A stretch of DNA of 64,000 nt from NCBI GenBank assembly GCA_032622095.1, contig CP136066.1, forward strand, positions 157,193,152 through 157,257,151, written 5' to 3'. Position 1 is the first letter of the stretch; each line of letters begins with the position of its first letter. This document shows, in pieces, positions 10,935 through 22,300 of this stretch. The notes beneath the pieces were generated by a model. That model ran no database searches. It saw only the letters and a program-made list of their open reading frames with translations, and was not told the origin of the DNA. Source of the stretch: Siphonodentalium dalli (lineage: Eukaryota > Mollusca > Scaphopoda > Gadilida > Siphonodentaliidae). A program made the position numbers and the translations under genes.

Positions 10935-11655
10935 TAAGGTGCACTACTCCGGGAAAAAAAGTCGGACGGTGGTATATTATTGCAATAGACCTATATACCA
11001 AATATCAATTGAATCCGTTAATATTTCATTGAGTTATCGCACTAACGGTGATAAAATTGTTATTAAAATAGACAAACTAGGTTGGGAGTCCGAGATATTG
11101 TTGCAAGAGACTCATATACCAAATATTGTTTAAATCGGTTAATATTTCATTGAGTTATCGCGCTAACGGTGATAACATTGCTAAAAATAGACAAACTAAG
11201 ACCCATAACTCCGCGAAAATTTTTCGGACAACCTGGTTTTCGAACTCGTCCGAGATATTGTTGCAAGAGACTCATATACCCAATATTGTTGAAGTCGGTG
11301 AAAATTTCATCGAGTTATCGCGCTAACGTTGATAAAATTGCTAAAAATAGACAAACTAAGACCCATAACTCCGGAAAAGAAATTCGGACAAACCTGGTTT
11401 TCAACCTCGTCCGAGATATTGTTGCAAGAGTCTCATATACCAAATATTGTTGAAATTGGTTAATATTTGCGTGAGTTATCGCACTAACAGTGAAAAACTT
11501 GACTAAAAACCATCTAAGATGGATAACTCTTGTCAAAAAATTCAGACGTGACCCATTTTCTACAGGCAGTAAATAGTCATTGGGAGCAACTCACATACCA
11601 AAATTTTTTTGAATCCATTCACAAATGTCAAAGTTATAAGGCATTCTTTAGGTCC
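10935..11655 (+). repeat. Tandem array, monomer about 165 bp
   Basis: Four degenerate monomers share the text GAGATATTGTTGCAAGAG ... CATATACCAAATATTG ... GAGTTATCGCGCTAACG ... GACCCATAACTCCG. They resemble the central repeats of the HINE-like elements but form a distinct subtype. The array ends near 11655 with TCCGCCCGCCAACCGTCC. Overlapping small open frames are by-products of the array. Confidence 0.6.
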
Positions 11656-11741
11656 GCCCGCCAACCGTCCCTCGTCAAACCATATAAAGTCGAGTATTTT
11701 TTAAACTCGACTAAAAATGCTATATTTATCGCAGAGTGATA

Positions 11742-11946
11742 CAGTAATGCCCTAAATAATCGACTCCTTAACCACAACAGAATTATGGGTAATTTTTCTG
11801 GATTTAGTCGGAAATATGGCTTGTTGCCATTCATCGGAAGTGAGAGCTTCCCGATGAATGGCAACAAGCCATATTTCCGACTAAATCCTGAAAAATTACC
11901 CATAATTCTGCTGTGGTTAAGGAGTCGATTATTTAGGGCATTACTG
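11742..11946. mobile_element. P palindrome MITE copy P2
   Basis: A complete palindrome of about 205 bp, from CAGTAATGCCCTAAATAATC to its reverse complement, with TA on both sides (11740-11741, 11947-11948). The arms pair around a short centre at AGTGAGAGC. No coding capacity; both strands give mirror-image open frames. Termini with TA duplication fit the Tc1/mariner-pogo type, but no transposase was seen. Confidence 0.8.
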
Positions 11947-12356
11947 TACCTTATGATCATGATGTATTATAATATAAAATTTATGTTAAATTACGCACAG
12001 AATATGCCAAGTAATTAGGAATAACACATTTAATCTAAGCTTACGCTCAGAGAAGACCCAAATTGTTAGGAAGTTGCGAGGTCAAATGAGTTTATTTTCT
12101 TTTGAAAATATATAAACATGACAACTCTTGTGGAGTTCAGAACAAATATGTTCTTTATGGAATAAACCAGGTTACTTTCACAATTGTGACATTTTATTAT
12201 CGTCAGATGGTGATTTTAAATGAGCTATACAAACAAATACACTGGTATCTACAGACGGATGCTTTAAACAACATCATATGTGGGGATATTACTTGATACG
12301 TTAATTGCATAAGAAAAGCCATCCACTGATGCTATGCAATTAAGTAAAATTGACTG

Positions 12357-12640
12357 TACTTTACGCTCACTTATCGCTATAGAAGAGTATGGCAACCGTA
12401 CATGTACAGTAATGCCCTAAATAATCGACTCCTTAACCACAGCAGAATTATGGGTAACTTTTCAGGATTTAGTCGGAAATATGGCTTGTTGCCATTCATC
12501 GGAATTTCCGACTATATCCTGAGAAGTTACGCATAATTCTGCTGTGGTTAAGGAGTCGATTATTTAGGGCATAACTGTACATGTACGGTTGCCATACTCT
12601 TCTATAGCGGACTTTAAGTGAGCGTAAAGTACAGTCAACG
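12357..12640. mobile_element. Palindromic element split by a P MITE at its centre
   Basis: Left arm 12357-12406 (TTACGCTCACTTATCGCTAT ... ACCGTACATG) and right arm 12578-12640 (CATGTACGGTTGCC ... AGTGAGCGTAAAG) are inverted copies. Between them lies the P MITE P3, flanked by TA. Without it the centre would read ACCGTACATGTACATGTACGG-like text with TA at the axis. Confidence 0.6.
12407..12577. mobile_element. P palindrome MITE copy P3
   Basis: It starts CAGTAATGCCCTAAATAATC and ends GGGCATAACTG, with TA on both sides. The arms are shortened in the middle (GGAATTTCCGAC junction). It lies exactly at the symmetry centre of the 12357-12640 palindrome. Confidence 0.75.
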
Positions 12641-13637
12641 TAAACCATTATTATCCTTACCGATTTCACCAGCTAATTTAAGTCGAATGAAACTTGGACT
12701 AGTTTCTCCAAGAAAACCTAAAAGCATTGATATACAAGTAGTTACAGATTAAAAGCATCAACACAATCTGACAACCAGGCTGTTTTTACTGATTTGAAGA
12801 GCGTATATGCCCAAGCTCCATAAAAAATCAATTCTCACAGTCTGTTCTTTTTTTTTGAAAGCCTACAAGAGTTGATATAGTTACAGATTAAAAACATCCA
12901 CACCCTCCGATGACCAGGCCATTTTGACTGACTTTTAGAGCGTATATGCCCAAGGTCTGTCATAAACAATCTGTTGTTCTCTTAGAAAGCCTACAATTCC
13001 AGAACATTTCCAGAATTCCAGTCTAGCATGAGCCATGCTCAATTTCATTTTCTCCCCAACGAAAATCATCATTACATACCATTATGGGTATATTCCGAAA
13101 GAACAATAACTCCGGTAAGAATGGGGCAGACTGAGCCCAAATTAAAACTTGACCTGTATTTTCATGTGGGTAATCCACATACCAAATTTTTGAAAATAAT
13201 CAGATAACTGAAACTAAAGCTATCATCCGGAAACCATCTGGGACAGACACTGGTGATTTCTATAGTCCCCCAGAAATTTCAATGTGGGCTGCAGAATGCT
13301 TTTATAGCTTCAAATATGAAATCCAAGATAGCTGCAAGTGGCCATGTTTATTAACTAATTTAGAAAATTGCTCTTGTGCACTATCTTGGTTAAGTTTACT
13401 CAATAATTAACTGATAAAATGCAGCACAGTAAGGGTTTGGTTAACAGTCATCACCAGAAAAGTCATAGCATAAAATTAAATGAGCTGATATTGGCATCGC
13501 AGGGATAATTGAAGGTCAAAAACAACAATTTTCAGGGCAAATTTTTCCTCGTAAAAAGGGGGACCCACCCCATTATACTGAGTTATAAAAGAATAAATAT
13601 TGGGTAAATATTGCATCTGGGAGCCCCCATCTCTTGA
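12641..13637. other. Intronic sequence with a HINE fragment
   Basis: Direct similarity exists between 12720-12800 and 12880-12960 (GTTGATATAGTTACAGATTA ... GAGCGTATATGCCCAAG), also related to 10610-10690. Positions 13085-13250 hold one monomer of the ATCATCCGGAAACC HINE type. Nothing coding was seen. Confidence 0.45.
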
Positions 13638-13658
13638 TTATTATTTAGGGCATTACTG
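13638..13658. mobile_element. P palindrome remnant (one terminus)
   Basis: Only the terminal text TTATTTAGGGCATTACTG plus TA remains, showing an old or truncated P insertion. Confidence 0.5.
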
Positions 13659-14396
13659 TAGGTTGGTGGTTGCTGTTTTATTTTTATGTTATGTCAACAT
13701 GGGGCTGATTCCATTTATTATGCTGGCCTACAATGGACTCAGTACCAGACTTGCATTGTCCAGGATAAATGATGTGGCATGATATCCCTGAGCTATGCTC
13801 CTACACCTACTAGTAATCAGGAGCTGTAACTGCACGTGCTTGGGATTGTTCAGTGTCAACGTTGTTCTAAAATTAGGTATTTTTGCTTGTTCGGTAAAAG
13901 ACCAAATTCTCATTAGTTTCATTGTGAATATCAGATATTTTTTACTCATTTGTCTAATCCTTCATCTGTTCGACATGCCAAATGTGGGTTTTGTCAAATT
14001 TCCTCAATAAATTTTGTTTTATTTGCAGTTGTCAGTATGCTTTTTTTTACTCTATAGTCACCAACAATCATTCTGTTCAGTTTTGCCCTGGCCTGCCCAG
14101 GGTAATTTGTCCATTCCAGAGTAATTAAAGGAATCAGCTCGTGCCCTTGATACCAGAGATACATTAGAATACCATCAACCAGAGAAATATCTACGGATGT
14201 TTTGATACCTGTTTCAGGTATGGGCGCCCAAACTCGAGAAGTCCAAATTCCTAGTGGTATTGAGAATTTGAGTCAACATGGATTATTTTCAAAAATTCAA
14301 CAATATGCTATGTAAATAAAAAAAATCTGCAGTTGCAATAGAATGATTACCTGTATTTGCATGTTCAATTTGGAAATAAGAAATATTATGTCATAT

Positions 14397-15323
14397 CACA
14401 GGGGCCTGTAACGCGCTCCGCTGTCCGCCCCCCTTTTGCGCTGCCCATATACGCCGCTTCTATATACGTGCCTGCTTCACGTTAATGGTAGTATAATAGG
14501 ACAAGGGTAACTGTAGAAATTCACCTTTTTAACATCCCTCGGCAATTGGACAAATTTAGGCCATTCACACCAGTAATGCCACAGATATAACCACGGATGT
14601 ATCGGCGAAGCCAATCACCGCTCAGTGTTAGAATCGAGGTCAGGTCATAATGAATATTAAAATGAGGACCTCGATTCTAACACTGAGCGGTGATTGGCTG
14701 TTTCTACCATGTCAGTCATGGAAAGGTCAGGTCACAATGAATATTAAAATTAGGAACTGACTTGACAAATTTTTGTTTTATACATGTAGTTGGAATTATC
14801 GACAGATTTCTCCTCTATAGAAATTGTTTACTGACGATCTGTTGATTTGTATGAGTAAATAAATTATTAGCCGACAAGAAATCCCTGAGCGCTAAACGTT
14901 TAGCTGATCGTTTGGCCAATTTTTAATTATAGTAAGCCGCGCGGGGGTGATGTTAGAGGAAGATATAGTCCATTGTATTTTGAAACGGATCAATCCGAAA
15001 ATTTACGGTCTTCGGAGACAATATTCGGTGGTTAAAAATTTATCAAATGCTATGTATATGATAGGTTTTGATGGGAGTTTGTGGTATTGATTGAAAGATG
15101 AATTCTTCGCCGATACATCCATGGTTATATCTGTGGCATTACTGGTGTGAATGGCCTAAATTTGTCCAATTGCCGAGGGATGTTAAAAAGGTGAATTTCT
15201 ACAGTTACCCTTGTCCTATTATACTACCATTAACGTGAAGCAGGCACGTATATAGATAGAAGCGGCGTATATGGGCAGCGCAAAAGGGGGGGCGGACAGC
15301 GGAGCGCGTTACAGGCCCCTGTG
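14397..15323. mobile_element. Element with about 215-bp terminal inverted repeats
   Basis: The arms 14397-14609 and 15106-15323 are near-identical inverted copies beginning CACAGGGGCCTGTAACGCG. GTCATAT at 14390-14396 recurs at 15324-15330 as a 7-bp candidate TSD. The about 500-bp interior contains another hairpin (14611-14700: CCAATCACCGCTCAGTG ... its complement). No open frame of note. Long arms recall MULE-like or foldback elements, but those usually give 8-10 bp TSDs, so the class is left open. Confidence 0.7.
14611..14700. repeat. Internal hairpin, 32-bp stem
   Basis: GCCAATCACCGCTCAGTG through GAATCGAGGTC pairs with GACCTCGATTC through CGGTGATTGGC across a loop of about 22 bases. A degenerate direct repeat of the loop (GGTCAGGTCACAATGAATAT) follows at 14723. 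Confidence 0.65.
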
Positions 15324-15710
15324 GTCATATTTATATTATATGTATCTGCATCTGTGTTGGTTCGGTGTAGAAGTCTTATTAAGTTATATGGGGATACAAG
15401 TATTTATAGATTCTTCCCTGAATTTACTGCATATTTCAATCTTGTATTCTACCAAGAAAGTTTTTTATTAGCACAGTATATAGGTTTCTGTTTTATTTTT
15501 ATCTTTAATGTCAATATGCATTGCTGTTACCATGACAATTTGAACATCCTGATGGCTTGAAAGATGGTTTTATATGGTATGTATAACTAGGGGATTGCGC
15601 GTCAAAAATGGGTTTATAAACGCTCTTAAAGTTGGAGGGCTAGTGACACCCCTCCTCCCTCACCTTGTAGTACTATATGTCTATATACTATACAATGTTT
15701 CTTTGTTATA

Positions 15711-15818
15711 CAGTAATGCCCTAAGTAATCGACTCCTTAAACACAGCAAAATTATGGGTAACTTTTCAGGATTTAGTCGGAAATATGGCTTGTTGCCATT
15801 CATCGGAAAGCTCTCCTC
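15711..15818. mobile_element. P palindrome copy P4 (single arm)
   Basis: The left arm starts CAGTAATGCCCTAAGTAATC and stops at the centre (GGAAAGCTCTCC). The right arm is absent. Confidence 0.65.
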
Positions 15819-15973
15819 GGGCTAACGTATAGTGCAGCATGTTATAATATCCAAACTGTAGATCTATAGATAAAAAAATGAAATTCAGCTGAGTTTGAAG
15901 AAATTAATATAATTATAAATAATATAAGAAATTAATGTAGTTTGATAGTGTTTTACTGACGGTTATGCAGCTA

Positions 15974-16282
15974 CCCTTTCTATACTAACTGGATTATCCC
16001 ATTCAGTTATAAAAGTATATATTGGAATGTCTATTATTCACATGGAGTAAAGCAATGCCCTAAATAATCGACTCCTTAACTGTGCAGCAGAATTATGGGT
16101 AATATTTCAGGATTTAGTCGGAAATATGGCTTGTTGCCATTCATCGGAAAGCTCTCAGTTAGAGCTTTCCAATGAACGGCAACAAGCCATATTTCCAACT
16201 AAATCCTGTAAAATTATCCATAATTCCGCTGTGGTTAAGGAGTCGATTATTTAGGGCATTACTGTATTTAGTATAGAAAGGG
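15974..16282. mobile_element. TTAA-type MITE, family d (CTATACTAAATGG), copy d1
   Basis: It begins CCCTTTCTATACTAACTGG and ends TTTAGTATAGAAAGGG followed by TTAA (16283-16286). The left TTAA is degenerate. The block CAGTTATAAAAGTATATATTG, seen in other copies, is present. P5 is inserted near its right end. Confidence 0.6.
16050..16264. mobile_element. P palindrome MITE copy P5
   Basis: A full-length palindrome (about 215 bp) flanked by TA (16048-16049, 16265-16266), with the first terminal base changed. It is nested in family d element d1. Confidence 0.7.
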
Positions 16283-16289
16283 TTAAATT

Positions 16290-17186
16290 ATTGACATCAG
16301 GTATACTTTATTGATTAGTCTCACAATAATCTTACTCCTAATGGAACAAAAAGGATCAGACACCCGACTACATTTCGTCATGAAATGAGACAGCATTTAT
16401 TTCAGTTAATTAGTGACAATCTAACATTTTTAGCATTATCAATTATCCTGGGATTCAATTCTTCATCAATTGATCAACGATTTATCGTTTTCTATCGTGC
16501 ATAGCATGGACTGACTGAGACAGTCTAATGACTAAATGTCAGATATATCGAAGATGGCCCATTAGTACAGGATCCTATATTTGGACTTGATTCATATACT
16601 GGTCTTTGTTGCTGACATTTACACACATGTAAACAAGACAATTAATTATAAATGCGTTATAATAATGAATCGATGACACTGTAGCTCATCTTTGGAGAGG
16701 GAATAATTTGTAAAATGTTATACATTTCTCACTTCTAGAGGTCACCCCAAATATCATTATGAAGTTTGGTGATGATCGAATAAGAGATGTAGCCTGTAGG
16801 GTGTGCCTAATGATTTAGTCATGAAAAGACTAAAATCCAAGATGGCTGCTGGCAGCCATTTTTTTTAATGAATTTTGGAAAATTATAGGGCTTTCATTTA
16901 GAGGTTACCCCAAAAACCATTTGAGTTTGGTGATGATGGTGATGTGACCTGTCGAGGGAAATTTTTTATGGACAGACATACAGATGCCAACCCAAGGCCT
17001 AGTTGGTATTTGGGGGGGGGCTAACCCATAGTGTCCGAAAGGTTCGATAGGATGCACGAATGTATAGACAGAAGCCATTTCTATATCCCCTGCCAAACTT
17101 TGTTTGCACGGGATAATGAAATTTCTGAGTTATATACCGACAGCCAAAATTAATAGTATATCTGTCAATAGATAATATCAGCATGT
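16290..17186. other. Intronic sequence with a CCAAGATGGC repeat fragment
   Basis: 16735-17000 resembles one monomer of the 55312-56048 array (GTCACCCCAAATATCATTATG, CCAAGATGGCTGCTGGC). Nothing else was recognised. Confidence 0.4.
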
Positions 17187-17334
17187 TTAACCTTTTCTAT
17201 ACTAAATGGAGTCAGTTATAAAAGTAATTACCGTATTGGAATAGTCTATTAATATTAATCTGAAAGGGTTTTTTCTGCCAAAATAAGCAGACAACAGATA
17301 TTACAAGTACAGAAGGAGTCCTATTTATTGGAGG

Positions 17335-17391
17335 AAGTGTTCAGATAATAAGTTCAACAAACTATTGTTGAACTAATTATCTGAACATTTC
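17335..17391. repeat. Short palindrome
   Basis: AAGTGTTCAGATAATAAG pairs with the complement ending CTGAACATTT, around a short loop near ACTATTG. It lies directly beside the TTAA element at 17398. Confidence 0.6.
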
Positions 17392-17397
17392 CTTTAA

Positions 17398-17914
17398 AGG
17401 TGGATTATCTCTTTGTAAACATGTATTATATAGTTACCGGGGTATAAAATATTAGATTTCGATTCGACTCCTGTCCGGAAATGCTTCCATCGATTAATAA
17501 TCATGTTATTTTGAATAATTTCTGGTCTAAAAAGGTGTGTCTGTTCAGCTAACGAACACTAGTGGTTACTGTTAACAGAAACCAGAAATTTTATTGTACA
17601 ATTTTGTCACAAATACACATTAATTATACTCATTATCACTTATATCTGTGGAACAAAACAATACAAAAAATCTATCTGGGACATTTGACTTTCGGTGCAT
17701 AGCCATAGGAACAGCCCAGTGCTCTATATCGCAATATGGTATCATCCGAATGGTCTGTTCTAAAAATAGTAACATAAACGGTCCCGGTTTAATATTCGAA
17801 ATAAAATCAATATTAATTGATAGAAGCTTTTCAGGACAGGGGTATTCAGTTCATGTCTATTATTTTATACCCACGCAACTATTTAAAATTGTTATTTAAA
17901 GAGATAATCCATCT
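17398..17914. mobile_element. TTAA-flanked element, family e (AGGTGGATTATCTC)
   Basis: The inverted ends AGGTGGATTATCTCTTT and AAAGAGATAATCCATCT are flanked by TTAA (17394-17397, 17915-17918). The 517-bp interior has an 83-codon frame (17648-17899) with no recognised domain. The right TTAA is shared with the next element. Confidence 0.65.
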
Positions 17915-17918
17915 TTAA

Positions 17919-18160
17919 CCCTTTCATGACTGGAGCTTCCTGAAATTTTGTGAAAACCTGGTACCAATGCATTATCTTATATATGCGAGTCTCCCGTAGG
18001 GAGCCTCGCATATATAAGAGAATGCAGGGCTATCAATATGTACCTTTATAACCTTGTAAGCCAGTGCATTATCTTATATATGTGAGGCTCCCTATGGGAG
18101 AATGCACTGGCACAGGATGTTTAATTCTGCAGCAATGCAGCTTCTGTCACAAACAGGTTA
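17919..18160. mobile_element. TTAA-type MITE, family a, copy 3
   Basis: It starts CCCTTTCATGACTGGAGC right after TTAA (17915-17918). Both internal hairpins (TATATGCGAG ... CTCGCATATA) are present. The right end is degenerate (CTTCTGTCACAAACAGG), so the boundary is approximate. Confidence 0.6.
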
Positions 18161-18200
18161 CAGAGAATTACTCATCGATGAGTATTTAGTATAGAAAAGG

Positions 18201-19049
18201 TAAAGTGGGATAATAAATTGTCATTAAGATAAAGAAACCACATGGGAATCTTCATCCGTATTCATCGTATTTATATATCGACATGGGAATCTTAATCCAT
18301 ATTCATCGTATTTATATATTGATAGACGATTCAAGAACAGATCCGCCAGAAATGAATACAATTTGGCTATTTTTCCCAGTTGGTGTTTATAAGGGCCATG
18401 AGTGTTTAAAGTGATGTGAAACACTCCGATAGGGTGATCAAATAGAAATGGAGAATGATCTGGTTCAAAGTAGTAATTTTTACTAGTAGTATATCCAAAT
18501 TGACAACACACACCTTCATTCTTATATATGAATTAAATGCAGTTTTTATCGCCAATAGATCTATGCGTCCCGAGTTGAGGACTCCTGTGAATGAGGAGTA
18601 TTAAAATAACGATGTTTTCACATTTGCTTCACATTTTCGGCAATTATTCGGTCGATTTGCTTCACATTTTCGGCGATGTTAGTAGAATGTTCCATTCCTC
18701 CTGTTAGTATAGTGCGTGAATGCTAACTTATCAGTTTCAAGCACCCGAATGAGTACATAATATGTCTTTAACTGGTTCAGTGCTGAAAGCCCATATTTGG
18801 ACCCTATGTAAGAGTGCTGGAAGCCCAGATATGGGCTTTGGCAATGACACTGTCTTGTTTAGTCAACTCTTGTTTAGTTTAATCATTTAAATAGCGTTTG
18901 TCAGGTAATATTTCAGAAATATTGTTACATATATAATTAAATTGGGACATTGTGAAGTTTGAATGAATGCCGACCAATAAAATTGTCAGAAAAAGTACTT
19001 ATATCGCGAAAAGTTAGAGAAAACTTAGTAAATTACAAATGTTTTGCCC
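18201..19049. other. Intronic sequence without recognised feature
   Basis: A 60-bp direct repeat (CACATGGGAATCTT ... TTCATCGTATTTATATAT at 18240 and 18281) is the only structure noticed. Confidence 0.4.
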
Positions 19050-19405
19050 TAAGGGCAGCCGACAACCAAGCTCATAACCATAACCTAATCAGACATCCAG
19101 GCTCATATCGATAACCTACTTTGACAAACAGACAACCAGGCTCATAACCATAGCCTATAAATGAGACATCCAGGCCCATAACCATTGCCTAATGAAACAC
19201 CCAGACTCATAATTATTGCCTAATGAGACATCCAGACCCATAACCATAGTATAATGAGACATCAAGGCTCATAACCATAGCCTAATGAGACATCCAGGCC
19301 AGTAGGCATAGCCATAGCCTAATGAGACATCCAGACTCATAACCATAGCCTATTGAGACAGCCAAGCTCATAACCATAGCCTAGTGAGACATCCAGGCTC
19401 ACAAC
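19050..19405 (+). repeat. Minisatellite, unit about 31-36 bp, about 10 copies
   Basis: Degenerate repeats of GAGACATCCAGGCTCATAAC followed by CATAGCCTAAT. Unit length and sequence vary, which suggests an old or rapidly evolving array. Confidence 0.7.
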
Positions 19406-19409
19406 ATAA

Positions 19410-19929
19410 TCACAAATGCATATATTTCGGGGTCAAATTTGAGAAAAGAGTGCAAATTATCAACTCCGAGCATAAAATTCAATAATTTTCTGTTTGTTGA
19501 AATATATATACGCATTTTATTACGTGTATGTAGGATATTTAGCAGCGAACCAGTTTAATACATACCCCGTTTCGTCGTTACAATATTTTTTAGATTGATA
19601 TTAAGGGGTTTCCATGCATAGCCCATCTCAGGATGTGGAAAGTTTAGATGGACCTACATGAACACAGAATTACTAAATGTTAAGCTAGTGCACCACCTGA
19701 AGGAATCGATGCTGTCTGAAGAATAGTCATATATAATAAATCCTCACATCAAACATGGGGAATCCATCACATAAGGTATAACATAGATAATAAGTTTAAT
19801 ACGATAAATTATTATGCTCTGGTTGTTTATTACAAAGACATTTCTGACAAAAAATGTTGAACTTTTCCGCCGAGAAGGAGACGCCTTTCAAATTACCTCC
19901 CCAGAATATCATGCATGCTAAAAATAGAA
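19410..19929. other. Intronic sequence without recognised feature
   Basis: No exon, palindrome or known family was recognised. Confidence 0.4.
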
Positions 19930-19937
19930 TTCTGGAT

Positions 19938-20627
19938 TAGGCCCCTGCGAAGCTTCGAGATTCGATTCGATTCGCGAATCGGTCGTCCTGATTCGATTCA
20001 ATTCGATTCGACTGTCCGATTCGAGTATTTTCGAATCATTCATGATCAGACATCATATATAGGCAATCAACTGTCATAACCCGGTGATCAAACGGATCGC
20101 CGCATCGACCAATAATCTATAAATAGAACCAATGTAGGTAATGTCGTAATGACTATTGAAGTGACGTAATTGGGAATTCCTGAGGCGCGTGTTTACAAAA
20201 TAATACAAAACCAAAATGAATGAGTTTCATTGCCTGTTCAATTTATTAAAAGGCGAGAACAAATATGCGTGTAAGCACTGCCCCACGCTTTTGTCTGTTC
20301 AATCCACGGGTACAACAACACACCTTAGGCTGCATGTCCAGCGGAAGCACCCTGCTCTGTTCGAGAGAACGACACAGACGGAAAATTCAAAAAAGCCGAA
20401 AGTTGAACTTCCAGAAAATTCGCAAGTAGGTGATCATGATTCTGCATCATTATGGTTTACACGAATCTAATGGTGTTCGTTCAACTTTTGTCCAGTACAA
20501 TCATGCTAAATTTTGATGTCCGCGAAAGGTATAGATTCGATTCGAGATTCGATTCGATTCGCGAATCATTCTCGTGATTCGATTCGAGATTCGATTCGAA
20601 ATGAAATCCCCGATTCGCAGGGCCCTA
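19938..20627 (+). mobile_element. hAT element remnant with 8-bp TSD
   Basis: The ends TAGGCCCCTGCGAA and TTCGCAGGGCCCTA are inverted. TTCTGGAT is duplicated at 19930-19937 and 20628-20635. Subterminal regions consist of repeated GATTCGATTCGA motifs, as hAT ends often do. The interior carries a BED-finger ORF. At 690 bp it is strongly deleted and lacks the catalytic region. Confidence 0.8.
20216..20470 (+). pseudogene. Truncated BED zinc-finger ORF of a hAT transposase
   Basis: An 84-codon frame inside the 19938-20627 hAT. Residues about 17-45 read KYACKHC ... TTTHLRLHVQRKHP, the C-x2-C ... H-x4-H pattern of BED fingers. BED fingers bind DNA and sit at the N-terminus of many hAT transposases. 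The RNase H-like DDE domain and dimerisation region are absent, so it cannot be an active transposase. A BED-only protein could in principle still bind element ends, but no expression evidence is visible. The internal deletion of the parent element explains the truncation. Confidence 0.65.
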
Positions 20628-20859
20628 TTCTGGATTTTCCCAGCGATAATGGGTGTGCTAAAATTAGGAAGCAGGCTATCATGTAGGGAAGAAACTATCG
20701 GAAATAGTGAATGTCAAGCAACCAATCACAAGTGTGGATATGGCTTAGAAAGTCACATAAAATATCACAACTTATGTCATGTGTTGTGGTTTGGTTTTAT
20801 TTACGTTGTTTCAGCAGCAAGGACATGTCATGGCTTCAGTTTTAATTGTAAAAGAGGTA

Positions 20860-21015
20860 TAGTAATGCCCTAAATAATCGACTCATTAACCACAGCAGAA
20901 TTATGGGTAATTTTTCAGGATTTAGTCAGAAATATGGCTTGTTGCCATCCATCGGAAAAATCTCACTCAGCTCTCACTATTGTGGTTAAGGAGTCGATTA
21001 TTTAGGGCATTACTG
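20860..21015. mobile_element. P palindrome MITE copy P6 (shortened)
   Basis: It starts TAGTAATGCCCTAAATAATC (first base changed) and ends GGGCATTACTG, flanked by TA. The right arm is mostly deleted. Confidence 0.7.
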
Positions 21016-21017
21016 TA

Positions 21018-22300
21018 CCACACAGATGGTTAATTCCATGGAAAATCACTCAACTGCATGTAGAAACCACTGACACCCGATAAGCAAATGACAAATTTGG
21101 CCAGATACATGTAGTCCAGGAGATCGGGAGGTAGTGTTGCTCATATTGACGGACAAGCTGCGACCATGTTATTTTTAATGTTTTAGGTATGGTAATGAAG
21201 AAAAATCATGATAGCAAGAACAAATTTGTAGCCTTCTTTCGACATTTTAAGCCCAAAATTTTCAATTTTTTTTTCAATGTGTAAAGATTTCATTTTAGCA
21301 TGATTTTGGTGATTAAGTTGAATAGTAATTGTGTTAATAATGTTAAATAACTAATTGTGCTGAAAAAATTGAAGAATTTAAATGTTTTCTTTTTCAATAT
21401 TTTACCATTTTTTTAAAAATTTTAAAATTTTACGCAAAATCGTCCAAATTGCAACCATTTCATCTCAGTATGATTTTAAGGTTAAAATTCACCATAATTA
21501 TTTTAATATTGTTAAATAATTTACAACTTGGCTTCTACAATGTTTTTAAATGGATTTAAGAAGGTTTCTACTTGTTTTCTAAGTTGAGGGGGGGGGGGGG
21601 TCTAATTCAAATCCAATTAAGCATTGTACTGTTCAAAATTAGATAAATTCCTTAAGGCGTATGGTAGATATACGTAACTAGTTTCCAAAACGTATACATA
21701 TGCCTTTCTACCCTGTGCGTTATGCACGCGAGTCGGATTTTACAAATTAAATTATGATGAAAAACCCTGAATTTTGGGTGTGGTCACATTTGTGGTCATA
21801 ATATTCCGATTAGAGAGTGGATGGACATGGGGCATGCGACACTGTGCAGTATATATGTATATAAGAAGCATGTACTAATAAACTGTGCTTCCAGAGTTAT
21901 CAGGAATCGAGTATCGGTGTTATTTCTTACCCCCCAAAAAATGGTCAATTTTAAAACGGGGTATGTGGGTCAAAGGACCACTGGGAGATAATAGGATGTC
22001 CAATGACTTCTATATTTCTATTGTATCACAGTAAAGCTTTTTTTTGGAAAATTGGCGCAGTTTTTTAAATTACACGATCAAAGTTCGATTTTCTTTACAA
22101 TTATATGTTACAAGCAACTAATTATATAGAGTTACGCTTCTTGAAACTCGAGTCAGCATAACAAAACAATCTGGCTGCTGATTGGTTGATTATCATTGAG
22201 GGAAATATCCCTAATCGGGAACAGAAAATCATAGCCTACGTAAATATAGCGATCGTGTATGTTTAGATGTCCAGGAAGAGTCTGGTGGTATCCAGAAGTT
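21018..22300. other. Intronic sequence, possible solo LTR inside
   Basis: A G(10) tract lies near 21590. At about 21776-21935 there is a TATA-like GTATATATGTATATAAG, an AATAAA at 21878 and a CTTCCAGAG ... GGTGTTATTTCTTACC ending that resembles the R-U5 part of an LTR, but no TG..CA boundaries or TSD were confirmed. The rest is AT-rich without features. Confidence 0.3.

Larger units (their letters stand above)
17191..18200. mobile_element. TTAA-type family d copy d2, carrying two TTAA elements
   Basis: The left end is CCTTTTCTATACTAAATGG after TTAA (17187-17190), and the right end is ATTTAGTATAGAAAAGG at 18200. Two other TTAA elements (17398-17914 and 17919-18160) lie between. Boundaries are moderate-confidence because the right TTAA is altered. 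Confidence 0.5.

Noticed and set aside
11634-12018. Mirror-image open frames with MGNFSGFSRKYGLLPFIG peptide on both strands
   Set aside because: They are translations of the palindromic P MITE and recur at every copy; non-coding.
19050-19405. CRISPR-like array of spaced repeats
   Set aside because: Eukaryotic minisatellite: units are contiguous and degenerate, with no unique spacers and no cas genes.
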